Below are positions 10,703 through 22,453 of a stretch of 64,000 nt of DNA, in pieces. The translations under genes were made by a program, and so were the position numbers. Numbering within the stretch: position 1 is the first letter of the stretch; every line of letters begins with the position of its first letter. Below the pieces are notes generated by a model. That model did no database searches. It worked only from the letters and a program-made list of their open reading frames with translations, and was not told the origin of the DNA. Source of the stretch: Oegoconia quadripuncta (lineage: Eukaryota > Arthropoda > Insecta > Lepidoptera > Autostichidae); NCBI GenBank assembly GCA_949316235.1, contig OX438742.1, positions 9,738,815-9,802,814 on the forward strand, given 5' to 3'.

Positions 10703-13241
10703 CATAAGATAGGGATCCTACTATACCATCTTTGCCAAGATGTTTTCAGTTTGAGTATAGTTTAGCTGTAAAAGAAATTTCGATTAGGCCAAAGTGCAAT
10801 TGTATTTATTTAGGTTAATTAGTGATATGTCTTTACATATTTTATTATAAAGTAATGGTCCAAGTTTATATTAAACTAACAAGAGAGCAAACTGCTTTCT
10901 GTTAAGCAATATTGAAAATCAAAATCAAAAATATTTTGATTGTATCATTACTGAGATATATAACTGGCTGAAGGGAATTTAGAAAGTTGGAACGTACGTA
11001 GTTCAGCGTAATCCTTACCAAATATTTGTAAGAAGGTAAATTTCACAATTTATAATCATTTCATTACCGACGTTAATATCGTGGGGATTATTCTAATGGG
11101 ACGAGTAATGTGCTTCTGACTGAAAGTTACTTTATAACTTTCGGTGATTAAGACATTACACTTCTTTGCGTCACGCAATCGGGTAAGTTGTTACTGGCAC
11201 TCAGTAAGAATCATAAAAATCGCCCCACCCGTGTCGTCTCTAGATCCACCCGAAGGAACAGACATACATACCTAATTGTACAGAACCATTCGATAAAATG
11301 CTCCTACGCCACTTTATATCGTGACCGCCATGATGGATTTTTATCATAAAATCTATCCTATGTTTTGGGAATCAAGACGAATTATCAAATCACCTAGCAC
11401 CTCAAAATTGCACAACCCGTTTAGGCTACAGGAGATAACATAGAAAAACATTACAAATAGGTATTTCAGAAGGACCTGAAACTGTCTCATCCTGTCCACA
11501 TGAGCGCATTGCTTAACGTTGCTTAGACGCAGATGCATGCATAAATAATTAGTTAGTATGAAAGCGCATAAAACAAGGACACCGCTACCGCTACTGTAAT
11601 CGCTATACTATTATCACGGTATAAGAGATGGGAATCGCGCGAAACAGATAGAGAAAATCGCAGACGAATCGGTTGAATAGACAGCGTTTAAATCCCTCTG
11701 GATAAGCTTCACTCAAGGTACTCAGAGCGCTGAAAAGTTTGTATGACTTAGTTCAAAATCAGGTGTTTAAGCGGTTGACTTGAATACGTATTGCAAAGAT
11801 TTTTAGGGTTTCGTAGACTATGTGGCTACATTTCGAAAACCATAACACCAAGCAGAATAATTGTAATGTCGAATATTTTTGTATGTGTTTCTGTAATATG
11901 CAAATAAACGTTTTATATATTTACCGCATAGATTCACCATGACCGCTTGTTTGTCTGGACGCTTTCTTACATGGTTACACATTAAAATCTTTTAAATTTA
12001 GGTAGGTACTATCTCGCCTACGTTTGAAGTGTACGTGATTGTTTTTATTCGGATGTATTATCAATAGGTCCCAAAAGTATAGCGTTGTCTTATACTTTTT
12101 CAATATACGTAATCAGTTTACGAAATCTTAATTAAAAATACGTGACCCCATTATTAAATGAAATTACTTTGTATTTTAGAAACCTATATTCTATTGCGCA
12201 TGGTTCGATAGTCAATTTCAATTTCAATTTACGTACGTCAAAAATTGGTATCATTTAAATAGTCTCTATTGCAACAAGTGTGAAAAGAAAATTGTATAGT
12301 AAAATATATGACATACCTAACCTAACATGTGAATAGGGGATCCGGTTCATGCCGTCGTGGTGCGTGACACCTCACGGTTAAATTACAAATTTATTAACAT
12401 CCCTAGCGTTAGGGAGCGGGACGGGGGACGCTTTTAGAAATTGATGCACTATTGATAACAACTGGTGCAAGTGCAACATTTAACAGGATATTTTCCCACG
12501 ACCTCTCGTTTAGGATCGCGTGCCCACATTTGATAGCCATGGCTGATTACCTTTATGACGTGTTGTTATATCGGCAATGAGAGCGTTGAGAAGTGAGGCA
12601 GGATGGGAAACATTGTAACGATGAGCAGTGATCGTTATCGGCAAAGTTTTAACAAGTACCACAAGGTTTAAAAAAGGAATATCCAGTGTTGTATTTATTA
12701 TTTAGGATTAACAACAAGATTGCCGCATACTAATCCGATGCGATAAAAATGCAGTTGTCTACATAGTGCATGTGTGCCACCTTAATTAAAAGTAACCACG
12801 ATATGCAAATATTTCTAGCGGTAAACATTTGACGATAATAAATTTAATTGAAATATTATAGTAAAAATTAAATAAAAGTAAAAAAAAATAAAGCAACAAT
12901 AAGGAACAATAGAGTACAAAACACAACATAATAAATACTCAATGGGCAGTGTTGCCCAGGATCGGGATTCGTAGTCCAATCCTGTTTACGCTTAATATGA
13001 AGAAAGACCAAACCTCGAATTATTAGTCACAGACATCTTTCGTAAACTTAATCAACCGGTCACATGTCCACGTCTCCGTCTTTTTAAATATGTGCCGTAG
13101 GTACCCTCTGACAAGTCTGTTGATTGATGAAAAGTATCCGAGATTTGTTCTCGCTGCGGATATACAAAACGGGGCATACTGACAGGTTCTAGGCAATAGG
13201 GCAGACACCACCATCTTGTACTATTTAGTTTAGTTTGATTG
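10703..13241. other. No gene recognised
   Basis: Over 2.5 kb of unassigned AT-rich sequence. The minus-strand frame 13023-13214 (63 codons) shows no recognisable motif. No repeat copy could be matched within the window. Confidence 0.5.
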
Positions 13242-13334
13242 TGTTCGGTCGCTGAATTTGGTACCTTGTAAGCGCCCTACTAAGTTTTTGTGTGGTCCAC
13301 TTACGTGGTACCTAATTTAGCGACCGACCGAACA
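13242..13334. mobile_element. Short foldback (MITE-like)
   Basis: A 93-bp unit whose ends are inverted: tgttcggtcgctgaattt...ggtacc at 13242-13265 and ggtacctaatttagcgaccg... at 13307-13334. The arms are ~24 bp with a few mismatches and a 41-bp centre. There is no coding capacity. Confidence 0.65.
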
Positions 13335-14920
13335 TAGCCATCGATCGTAGACAAAAGCTCGAGAGAGTTGTAAGTACCATTTCCCAGTTTATATAGTTCT
13401 TATATGATAATGTAAGAACCTACGCTTGCAAGGGACTTCATTCCAAAACGATTTAAGCGAGAGTCGTAACTGGAAACCCTTACGGCGATGTTACAACTGC
13501 AATATGTATGCCAACGAAATTTTCTCTGAATCCGCTCTATACGATTCCATCCGACGCTGCTATACTCCAGACTACTCCTAAGAGTTGAAAGATTTATAAG
13601 AATGCCTTTGAATGAAACATGTTATTTATTTTTGTGCAGCCATATTAACTTAAATAAAATAATCTAAAAATGAACCTCGCTATTAAGTACGAGTCAAGTC
13701 GCATTCGTAAAATGTATCAGCAAATTCAATAACAGCCCCATTGAAAACTGATTTAACATTTTATATATTTTAATTGTAAATAATTCATTTGAGTATATTT
13801 ATTTGATTTTCATTGTTTATAGTGACATTAAATCACATCATTCAATGTCAAATATACCTAATTAAGTTAACACGCTTTCAGTAAGCAAGGTAACTTGTAA
13901 AGTTGGAAGAAAAGCGGAAGAAAAGCGCAACCTAGACGAAAGGCTAACTACACAATTAAAATCTTAAAAGTCTTAAAAGACTACCCCCAATTTTTTTTAT
14001 ATTTCGGACACTTACACAATTAAGATCTTGGAAACTGCTGCAGTTATTCGGTTCAATGATTCTGTGTGCTGTAAATGAAATCTCCGTAAAGATATGTAAA
14101 GGCATACGACGAATTTATGAAGTGGCGGTCAGAAAAAAAAAGTTAAATCTCTTTCTGAAAGTGTTTTTATATCATATTTTAATGAATTATCTAAGAAGCT
14201 ACAACTTGTTTTTACTTACCTCACAATCGATATGTAAAGCAGAGTGTTTATCTCGGGTGTAAGCATCAATTGCATACTCGGGCTAATTACCTCCTCGTAT
14301 GCAATTGATGTCATACAGCCCTTGGTTAACAATCTACTATTATTGATCTATGCAAACTGTTTTATAAAGTGCCCTACGAAGGGACAACGAGTCAATGTTG
14401 CCAGCGTCCTCGGCCTTTACCTCCCTTAGACACGCTGGAGGACGTTTTGCATTTGTTAATTAATAATTTCAATTTACTTTAAATACTAATAAATATGTAA
14501 GTAATTCATATACTAAATATATGTATGTGCATAATGTTTCATAAAATTGGTTTATTAAAATTTTATGCTGAATTTGAAATTTTGGATGAAAACTCAAATT
14601 TGTGTATCTGTCAGTTCATTTGTTCCTGTTCATTTTATGCAGTGTAATTGAATATTGTTAAGCTATTCAATGAAATGGTATTTCGCAAATTGATGCAATG
14701 AAAGGGCGGACGGAAATAAAATTCACGGAATTTTGTAAGCATAATTTTGTAATGGGCAAACATAATAATGAGGTGTAGCAAATAATTAAATGTTTAACCA
14801 CCTCAGATTATTTAAAGCAATATTTGCATGTTGGTACTTCTGCAGGAAAAGCATCAACAGTTTTAAGTGATCTAAAAAGATTATGCGTAGCTTCACAGAT
14901 TCTTACTCTTCATTTTAGTA
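13335..14920. other. No gene; SINE B fragment and a hairpin
   Basis: Contains a SINE B tail fragment (13996-14030, atttcggacacttacac) and a 14-bp stem, catcaattgcatac / gtatgcaattgatg, at about 14266-14315. Small frames near 14056-14429 have no motif. Confidence 0.5.
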
Positions 14921-14922
14921 TA

Positions 14923-15568
14923 GTATAAGATCCGGCCATAGAAATATATACCCTCATCTGTTATTCGACTATAACAAAATTATTATGTTAGTTAATGAAT
15001 ATATTAATACATTGAAAATGGGTTGCCTAGCTAAATCGCGGGCCAAACGGTTAATTAATGTAAATCCAAATTAATTGTTTTTCAATTAACTTCCCCGATT
15101 TGTTATTTATAAAAATCGACCATTATCTGAAAGAACATAACATAAGGAACTGGAAAAATATAGGTTGCCTACTTTCCCTTCAGCCTAACTATGGAGTTGT
15201 CATGTATAAACATGCGAGCAAGCGTTATTAATATACCCTCATCAGTTATTTAATTGATTTTTTTTTAAATTAAACGTTATTTTATTCTCTTTCTAACAGT
15301 ATAAGGTTGCCTCAGTAAAAGTTTGTCACATGCACGGTTGCTGTGATTTTAGATGCGTCGTACAAGCGAGCTACATTGAATAAATATTGGATTTAAGTCA
15401 GATTAAATATTAAAAATGGTATCAAATACTTTTCACTCACATATTTATTTAATAACAATACATAATTATAATTACATAAAAATTAGAAAATTTTTTTGTT
15501 TACATATTTTGATTCATGAATAGCAAAAATATTTTTTAATATCTATTAAAAAATTATATAAAAATTTT
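14923..15568 (+). repeat. Left 646-bp inverted arm
   Basis: Contains ggttgcct at 15021, 15163 and 15305 (142-bp steps) and a second motif, ccctcat.tgttatt, at 14951, 15093 (degenerate) and 15236. The pattern suggests three subterminal repeat units that could be transposase-binding sites (inference). Confidence 0.9.
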
Positions 15569-15592
15569 CCAATAAAATATTTTTTTTAAAAC

Positions 15593-15917
15593 TTATTCTG
15601 CTTCTGATTCGTCAGAAGTACTGATATCAAAATCGAATTCTTCATCGTTATCTTCTTTTGATTCGGTGACTATATCCTCCACTTGTAAGGGCGTTGGGTC
15701 CCCTTCAAACCACGTTGGCTTCAAGTAGCCATCCAAAAACCAACCACAATCTTCAGGACTTAGATTGACACAACGTGCATTTGTTGCATGAAGCCACATT
15801 GAATTGACGTAAATTGTGCACTAAACAATTCATTCTTTTTTTTCCATTTAATTTCTTGTATCGATTTAAAACCTTTCGTGGCCAACTCATGACTATTTAG
15901 TTCTGTAGTGTTGTATT
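15593..15917 (-). pseudogene. Transposase-like C-terminal fragment in the long-TIR element
   Basis: The minus-strand frame is open from about 15917 to the stop at 15593, roughly 108 codons; the first Met is at 15799. It includes GFKSIQEIKWKKKNELF, then ARCVNLSPEDCGWFLDGYLK, then PTWFEGDPTP. It ends in a strongly acidic tail rich in D, E and S. Proteins ending with such a 'PE.CGW...G...P.WF.G' block followed by an acidic tail occur as uncharacterised insect transposon products, as far as I recall, but I cannot name the family. No catalytic DDE residues are visible. Upstream coding sequence is interrupted by the nested MITE at 15929-16070. A further in-frame stretch near 16090-16210 (minus strand) may be a separate remnant. 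Confidence 0.5.
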
Positions 15918-15928
15918 ACAAGCAACAA

Positions 15929-16070
15929 TGGTGTCGATTCGGATGTACACCAACGAAACTAAAACCAGTTTTGGCGTGGTGCCGTCGCATCGTACTATTC
16001 CAGGGAGAAAGAGACAGTACTACTTTAAAACTAGTTTTAGTTTAGTCGGTGTACATCCGAATCGACACCA
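15929..16070. mobile_element. Nested 142-bp MITE
   Basis: Terminal inverted repeats of about 23 bp are almost perfect: tggtgtcgattcggatgtac at the left, and gtacatccgaatcgacacca at the right. Weaker pairing continues inward (aaaccagtttt / aaaactagttt). It lies in the centre of the long-TIR element. The interior block with actattcc and gagaaagag resembles 25168-25353. Confidence 0.85.
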
Positions 16071-16406
16071 ATGCGTGGTTTATTCTACCTCGAATTAAAT
16101 AATCTCTCAAACTTTCGTAACGAAATGAATTGAATCAACTCAAACCCACCTTCGTGCAAATAGAGATAAGATGACCCTATCAGTTTGAGCTTCACTATGT
16201 TGAAAGGTGAATCGGAGGCATCAAGAGAGTGCATTACATCTTCCTGCTGCCTTTTTAGAGAAAATATTCAGGTCATCTGACATGAGTAAAGGACGAGAGT
16301 GACTAAACAAATGCATATAGTGAACCAATATTGTTACTAAATGTTAAAAGAAATAATTTGGTCATAATATTTTATTACACTAAACCTGTAGCGACTTGGA
16401 GAAAGA

Positions 16407-17052
16407 AAAATTTTTATATAATTTTTTAATAGATATTAAAAAATATTTTGGCTATTCATGAATCAAAATATGTAAACAAAAAAATTTTCTAATTTTTATG
16501 TAATTATAATCATGTATTGTTATTAAATAAATATGTGAGTGAAAAGTATTTGATACCATTTTTAATATTTAATCTGACTTAAATCCAGTATTTATTCAAT
16601 GTAGCTCGCTTGTACGACGCATCTAAAATCACAGCAACCGTGCATGTGACAAACTTTTACTGAGGCAACCTTATACTGTTAGAAAGAGAATAAAATAACG
16701 TTTAATTTAAAAAAAAATCAATTAAATAACTGATGAGGGTATATTAATAACGCTTGCTCGCATGTTTATACATGACAACTCCATAGTTAGGCTGAAGGGA
16801 AAGTAGGCAACCTATATTTTTCCAGTTCCTTATGTTATGTTCTTTCAGATAATGGTCGATTTTTATAAATAACAAATCGGGGAAGTTAATTGAAAAACAA
16901 TTAATTTGGATTTACATTAATTAACCGTTTGGCCCGCGATTTAGCTAGGCAACCCATTTTCAATGTATTAATATATTCATTAACTAACATAATAATTTTG
17001 TTATAGTCGAATAACAGATGAGGGTATATATTTCTATGGCCGGATCTTATAC
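16407..17052 (-). repeat. Right 646-bp inverted arm
   Basis: Mirror image of 14923-15568 with the same length, so no net insertion or deletion separates the arms. It carries the same three subterminal motifs, inverted. Confidence 0.9.
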
Positions 17053-17376
17053 TAGTAGTGTGAGACCTTTATTACTGTCCAGTAAGGATACACTTTCAAC
17101 CTCCTATAATCTTAAAGGCCGTGATTTTTTGGACGTGGATTACCTGCCAGTGATGGAAAAATATTTTCTAACAAATCGGTTACTCATTTTAGATATATTA
17201 TAGGTATTTAGTAATAAAACATACACTATCATATTAAAATTATCGCTGTTAGTTTCATTGCGTCGGAAAATAATGATTTGAACCCCTGTAGTTATTTTCA
17301 ATAAAATCGATCTATAACTTCTTTAGATTTATGAAAAAAATTTACTGAGAGCAAATATCACGCCTCAATAAATAAT

Positions 17377-17606
17377 AATAATAAATATTTCGGACACTTA
17401 CACCAATCATTTAGTCCCAAACTAAGCAAAGCTGGTGCTATGGATACTAGATAACGGATAAACATACATAAATATTTATATAAACATCCAAGACTCGGGA
17501 ATAAATGTTCGTATTCATCATACAAACATTTACCCGTCGCTGGATTCGAACCCGCAACCGTTGGTTTCGCTGATGGGGTCACTATCCACTACACCAATCG
17601 GTCGTC
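17377..17606 (-). mobile_element. SINE family B, full-length copy
   Basis: Minus-strand, 230 bp. The B box gattcgaacccgc and the final accaatcggtcgtc form the tRNA-like head (right end), and aaatatttcggacacttaca is the tail (left end). An (aat)n stretch at 17379-17392 follows the tail. Confidence 0.9.
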
Positions 17607-19058
17607 TAACTCTCAATGAACTATTTGTAGAAAATATAAAGAAGTCATTCATAATTTTTTTAGAAAATATTTTTTTTATCATGCACAAGTTTTAGGAGAT
17701 GTTCTACAACGCGTGAAGTTTACATTGGTAACTTTAGTAGAATATTGTAGGTGTTATAACTAAATACCTATACTATACCTAGAGCAAGCTACAGAATGGT
17801 TAGAAATCATTTTTATTCTACTACTGATGGGTATTTTATCCTTCTACTAAAAATAGTTATATCACAAGAATTACGCAATTTTACTAGCGTATGATACGAT
17901 TAGCGTTCTCGATCGTACTGACAACATCATTAACCTTTTCAACTAAAGACTTCTAACACCTAATATATATGTAACGTAACACGCTTACTTTGTTAGGAGC
18001 TCCCGTTTACTACAATTACACATAATACTTCAGACGCTTAAATAAAACTGTACATTTTATCAAAATTCAAATATTATGTAATGAATCCGTTTTAAGTTTA
18101 ATGAAATTACAGCTGCCACAGGTTTTAAAAGAATCGTATTATTTTAAACGTACATTTAAATTCGATCTCTTGGACCCAAGCAGTTCTTCCTATAAAATGT
18201 GGATATTAGTCAGGTATACGAGTATTCGAGCCTACGACGACGACACCTACGCTCGTCTGCAGGATTTAACATTTCTTCGCTCAATTTCGAGATGGTTTAG
18301 AACCTACATACTGTCTAAAGCTTGGGGTAAATGTTTGTGAAACGCATCGCTGCGTTTGCAGTCAACACGTAGCTGGCCTTGGACGTTATTTCTCGTCCAA
18401 CCAGTGGTGCGGATCATTTTTACAGACGCTTTTCATTGGATGACCATATTCGATCCATTTCCGCTCCTCATATTTCTCTAGCGACTCATAGACAAAAGTA
18501 TATTGTTTAGTTCAGGTGTTCTTATTTTATAAAATTGGTAGTAGTACATAGATTAGAATTTTATTTTAACTTATTAGGCACTTAGTTATTAAGTTCCATA
18601 TAAATATATTACATTATATATAATATTAAATCCAAATGTTCCTTGTGGCCAATGAGTAGTGAGATTCGCTAGACTATAGTCTAGCGAGAATTGGCTATTC
18701 ACTATTCAGTACAGTGGCAGCCAATCATGCACTAGAACTTTTGTTATATGAAGATGAATTTTAAAATGTTTGTGTTGCGAATACAGGAACCCGAAAATTG
18801 ATAGATCTAGTCTTTACAAAGCTTTGTGGTTAATAAGTGTCAATACAAGGCATACAAATACTCTTTATTTCACAAAATAATTTACAATAATTTATATAGA
18901 TAAACCGTCTTATCATTAAAAGCGATCTCTTCCAGCAACCCACGCAATTTGTAGATCGAAAAACAGGTAGGGTGCACGATACTACCAAGTAAGGAAATAA
19001 TTATAGATAAGTATGAATAAATATAATAATAATAATATGTAAATATATATACATATAT
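17607..19058. other. No gene recognised; one 22-bp palindrome
   Basis: Unassigned. The frame 18101-18340 has no motif I know. A perfect palindrome, tcgctagactatagtctagc plus ga, lies at 18666-18687. Confidence 0.5.
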
Positions 19059-19948
19059 ACATTCAGTCAAAAAAGTATCGGGAATGGATGATTTCTTTAT
19101 GGTTCCAAATTCATTTTTTTTTGTGCGTGAAGTTTGAGTTGCATTTGTTATTTATATTAAATACCTACAGAGCTGTTTTTAGTTATATCATGTCTAGTGT
19201 GTATTTGATAAAAACATCGAACAAAGAGATTGTCGTAAATTTTGCATCGCCAATCGAATTTCGTGTTTGGAGTCACTGAAAATGTTACAGAAGACTTACG
19301 ATGAATCGACTTTATCTAAAACACGTTTATGAGTGATACAAAGCGTTCAAAAACGGTCGAGATGTGATGGAAAATTTGCCTCGCTCTGGTCATCTATGTC
19401 TGCAACTGATAACATTGCAAAAGTGAAGGAAATTGCGGCTGAAAATCCCCATTCAACTTTGAGAGAGATAGAGGAAAAAACTTTATGTAACTCACTAGTC
19501 AATCCGTACCATTTCAGAGAGCAAATTCGACGAAAACGGCCTGATTTGTGGATAGAAAATTCTTGGATTTTACACCACGATAATGCGCCTTCGCACAAGG
19601 TCATCATGTGAACGAATTTTTGGTGAAAAACTCAACGAATATCATCGAGCAACCATATTATTCACCAGATATTGCTCCAGCCAACTTCTTTCTTTTTCCT
19701 AAACTCCAATTATCACTTCGTAGCTCAAGTTTTTATTCGATAGAAGACATAAAGGAGAATTTGCGGCGAGAACTGAAACCGATTCCGGAAAAAGCGTTTA
19801 AAAAGTGTTTTGATGATTGGATGGATTATTCGTTGGCGGTGTACCGTTTCTGAAGGAGCATGCTTTGAAGGTGATAAAATAAATTTGGATCAATAACTAA
19901 CATTTTGTGTATTATTGATCTTTTCCCGGTATTTTCTTGACAGAGTAG
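19059..19948 (+). mobile_element. Internally deleted mariner element
   Basis: About 890 bp against ~1.3 kb for a complete mariner. The left end contains gtcaaaaaagtatcgggaa, and the right end is its imperfect inverse (ttttcccggtattttcttga). Both ends abut TA. The element encodes the broken transposase at 19190-19853. Confidence 0.85.
19190..19853 (+). pseudogene. Mariner transposase, deleted and frameshifted
   Basis: Mariner transposases cut and paste DNA at TA sites using a D,D,34,D triad. The N-terminal part is recognisable in pieces (YKAFKNGRDVMENLPRSG near 19330; NIAKVKEIAAENPHSTLREI from 19408). The middle, including the first catalytic Asp, is deleted near 19490-19510. The second Asp is present in ILHHDNAPSH (about 19570-19600). 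A one-base loss near 19610 shifts the frame into NEFLVKN...YYSPDIAPANFFLF. In active members the last block is 'APxD', so the third catalytic Asp is replaced by Asn (AAC, about 19684). The C-terminus, DDWMDYSLAVYRF, is intact. The protein cannot be active. Confidence 0.88.
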
Positions 19949-20004
19949 TATACCATATTAATAGACTTCTTAATAATTTTAATATACCTATATAAATAAA
20001 TATA

Positions 20005-20215
20005 TATACATAACAAGACGAGTGTTAAGTATGAATGTGGAGGGATACAGAGGTAGAGGAAGACCGAAGAAGGTAGGTAGGTAAGAAGAAGGAATGATAT
20101 GTGTGTGAAAGGGGTGAGTACGGAGATGACGGCTGATAGAGGAGAGTGGAAGAGGATGACATGTTGTGCCGACCCCACCTAGAGTGGGATAAGGGCCGGA
20201 AAATGATGATGAAAT
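20005..20215 (+). pseudogene. C-terminal remnant of a LINE reverse transcriptase
   Basis: On the + strand the pieces MNVEGYRGRGRPKK (20031 on) and MTADRGEW (20126 on), followed by a cadence ending in TCCADP, match the end of a common lepidopteran non-LTR polyprotein. That end has a basic 'RGRGRP' block and then 'TADR..W'. The pieces lie in different frames, so it is broken. A gatgatgaaataaata tail follows. Small frames on the opposite strand here are shadows. Confidence 0.65.
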
Positions 20216-21344
20216 AAATATATATATATAATGTAATTAATGTAAGTGTAGTGAAATACCAATTAGAAGCCGCAACCGGGTAATAGGAACCATGGTATGT
20301 AACCTTCGTATTGAACGTTGAAATCGATAAATGCATCTGGTATGAGATATCGTTTTACCGGTTTATGTTAAACTAGTCAAGTATCAACCCTATACGATGT
20401 AAACGTAACCTTTGCAAACTGATAATTTACTTAGCATTGATAAGAAATAAAATTGTACCACAATGTTTTTGCGCCATACAATATAGCCAAGCAAACGTTA
20501 CCATCGTCTTTTGTAACACACAATCTGCTTTGCAAACGTTAGCTACTTGAATCCATAGCGCGTACCTATTCAGTATCCCTGAAGATCTGTTACTGAGAAT
20601 CATGATGGCTCACATTCGGAGAACTCAGCTGGAATTCAATAGTTTAATACGGTTTGTCTCTCAGTTTGTCTTATTGGAAATATTAGAAATAAATTCAGTT
20701 ACAAATGTAACAAAAAGGTCGTTGAGCCGTGCTTGACATTGAGAAAACTGGTAAATGAAAGATGTGGAGCTGAATTGGAAACGTTATATTATTCGTACAA
20801 TGAAAGCCACCTTTACCACTGAGAGTGGATGACAGATAAAGCATAAGTTTGTGTGACAGACAGGTGAGTTAATGTGTATTTAATTTGAATACAATACTTA
20901 TGTCGATATTTATTAGAGATGTTATAAAATTTAATGAAAATGGTAACTTGTTTTAAAAATACCTATATCTTATAGAAAAAATACGCCGTCCAACTCGCTT
21001 CCTTGAGGCATAGTACCTAGTACGCTAGCGCTATTGCTCCGCTGAATGCATAAGCTCAGCTGCTGAGCAAAGTAGGCACCAGCTCTTTTTTTTAAATGAA
21101 AAATATTTTTTTTATGTTTGAGACTTTGTAAATACTTTCATTGATACTAGCAGGCTGCTCCCCATTCGGCTTCTAGGGGTATTAAGAGGTAAAACACAAT
21201 AGAAGTCACTGATAGATAATCATACTCGTAAGAGTGTCATACCTTAACAAAAAAAAATCTCATTCTATCATTACAAAAATGTTGTTGAGGCATTTGAAAA
21301 TAATATGATCAACTAATAGACAACTAATTACACTGAACGATATC
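20216..21344. other. No gene recognised
   Basis: Unassigned AT-rich DNA with no repeat boundary, long frame or strong hairpin. Confidence 0.5.
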
Positions 21345-21430
21345 ACCGGTTGATCCGCGAGGGCGGGAGTGAACAGGCAGATGCGCGGACGCACCCGTGG
21401 GAACCGCCCGTGACGTCATCATGGCCAAAT
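21345..21430. promoter_or_regulatory. GC-rich patch with CRE-type octamer (tentative)
   Basis: A GC-rich island in AT-rich surroundings contains tgacgtca at 21411-21418, followed by catggcc. The octamer is the CREB/ATF consensus. There is no adjacent coding exon to support promoter function. Confidence 0.2.
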
Positions 21431-21751
21431 TAGCCAACAGGACACCACAACGCATAATTAGCAACGGACATCATCATTGGTACCACATACCATAATTTTG
21501 TAGGGTTATTGTTTGGATCATATTTTGAATATATGCAAGTATAATAATAACGTTTGACAAACACTAGACCTCCAACTATCAAACTTATGCCGACGACTTC
21601 TGAATATTGCGAACACTCGCGGATTGTAATTGGGACATGAAATTTAATTTTACGAAATTAATTTGGAAAATAATAGATTCCCTTGTGACACCAAGACACT
21701 GCTACAGTATCGTAGGGCTACTGGGTATATAATATCACACACACACAATTC

Positions 21752-22086
21752 TTTTTTTTTATGCACAACGGGTTGGTACTTGATCTCAATCACACCTGAT
21801 GTTAAGTGAAGATGAGGTCGAAGGTGGAAGCGTAGTGACCCGGAAACCCCAACACATTTGGAGGACTGGCTATCTTATCTCTGATAACCGGAATACAACA
21901 ATGTTATTAACATTGCTGCATGGCGGCAGATTTAGATAAGATGGTGGTAGCTAGCCAGGCGGACATTTAAAATGTCCTATCACCAACCAAACCGAGTACT
22001 TAAACATGTACCCCGCTGGGGATCGAACTCGCGACCTCCGAATCGTAAACCCAATGTTGTTTACATTGAGCCACGAGGGCGGTTAT
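21752..22086 (-). mobile_element. SINE family C, full-length copy
   Basis: Minus-strand copy nearly colinear with 8465-8787. Head: gagccacgagggcgg and the B-box region gatcgaactcgcgac. Body: gcggcagatttagataag. Confidence 0.9.
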
Positions 22087-22375
22087 AAATTTTAAATTTA
22101 TCATTATCATTGTATCTTAAAATAAATAAATAAGGAAAGTAATAAATATAAATTATATGCAGACTGTATTGCAATGGAAGAGCGGGACCATCGTGCACAA
22201 ATATTTTGCTAAATACTTAATAGGTGTCCCCCAACCATGGTGTACTTAGCATAAACATTAATTTGTAATCGCAAATAAACATGAGTAGTCCGAACTATGT
22301 TGAAATGTCTATGGTCTGTAGAAACCGCATTCTGGGCTTAAATTTAATATTTCAATAATATATTTAATTATGTTG

Positions 22376-22453
22376 GTACTCCGGCATTATACCAGGGAAG
22401 GCCTATGTCCCTGCACTGGGATATTTACGGGTTGAGATGATGATGATGATGTT
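22376..22453 (+). mobile_element. SINE family D, 3' fragment
   Basis: Reads ccctgcactgggatatttac and gggttgagatgatgatgatg, the 3' part of the family seen at 49898, 50205 and 56622. It is followed by a T-run and a short piece of another repeat (22470-22520, caatctcacctgatgg). Confidence 0.7.

Larger units (their letters stand above)
14923..17052. mobile_element. DNA transposon with 646-bp terminal inverted repeats
   Basis: Two arms of exactly equal length (14923-15568 and 16407-17052) are reverse complements with only a few substitutions, for example at about 15472 and 15390. The tips read gtataagatccgg and are flanked by TA on both sides (14921-14922, 17053-17054), consistent with a TA target duplication. 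The 838-bp centre holds a transposase-like C-terminal frame and a nested 142-bp MITE. Within each arm, ggttgcct recurs every 142 bp. TA flanks would fit the Tc1/mariner/IS630 group, but the long arms and the protein do not let me name a superfamily. Confidence 0.88.

Noticed and set aside
13023..13214. 63-codon minus-strand frame
   Set aside because: Looks moderately protein-like but shows no recognisable domain and no splice or start context.
20025..20336. Two overlapping minus-strand frames, Ser/Leu/Tyr-rich
   Set aside because: Antisense of a LINE 3' remnant; composition reflects the GA-rich opposite strand.
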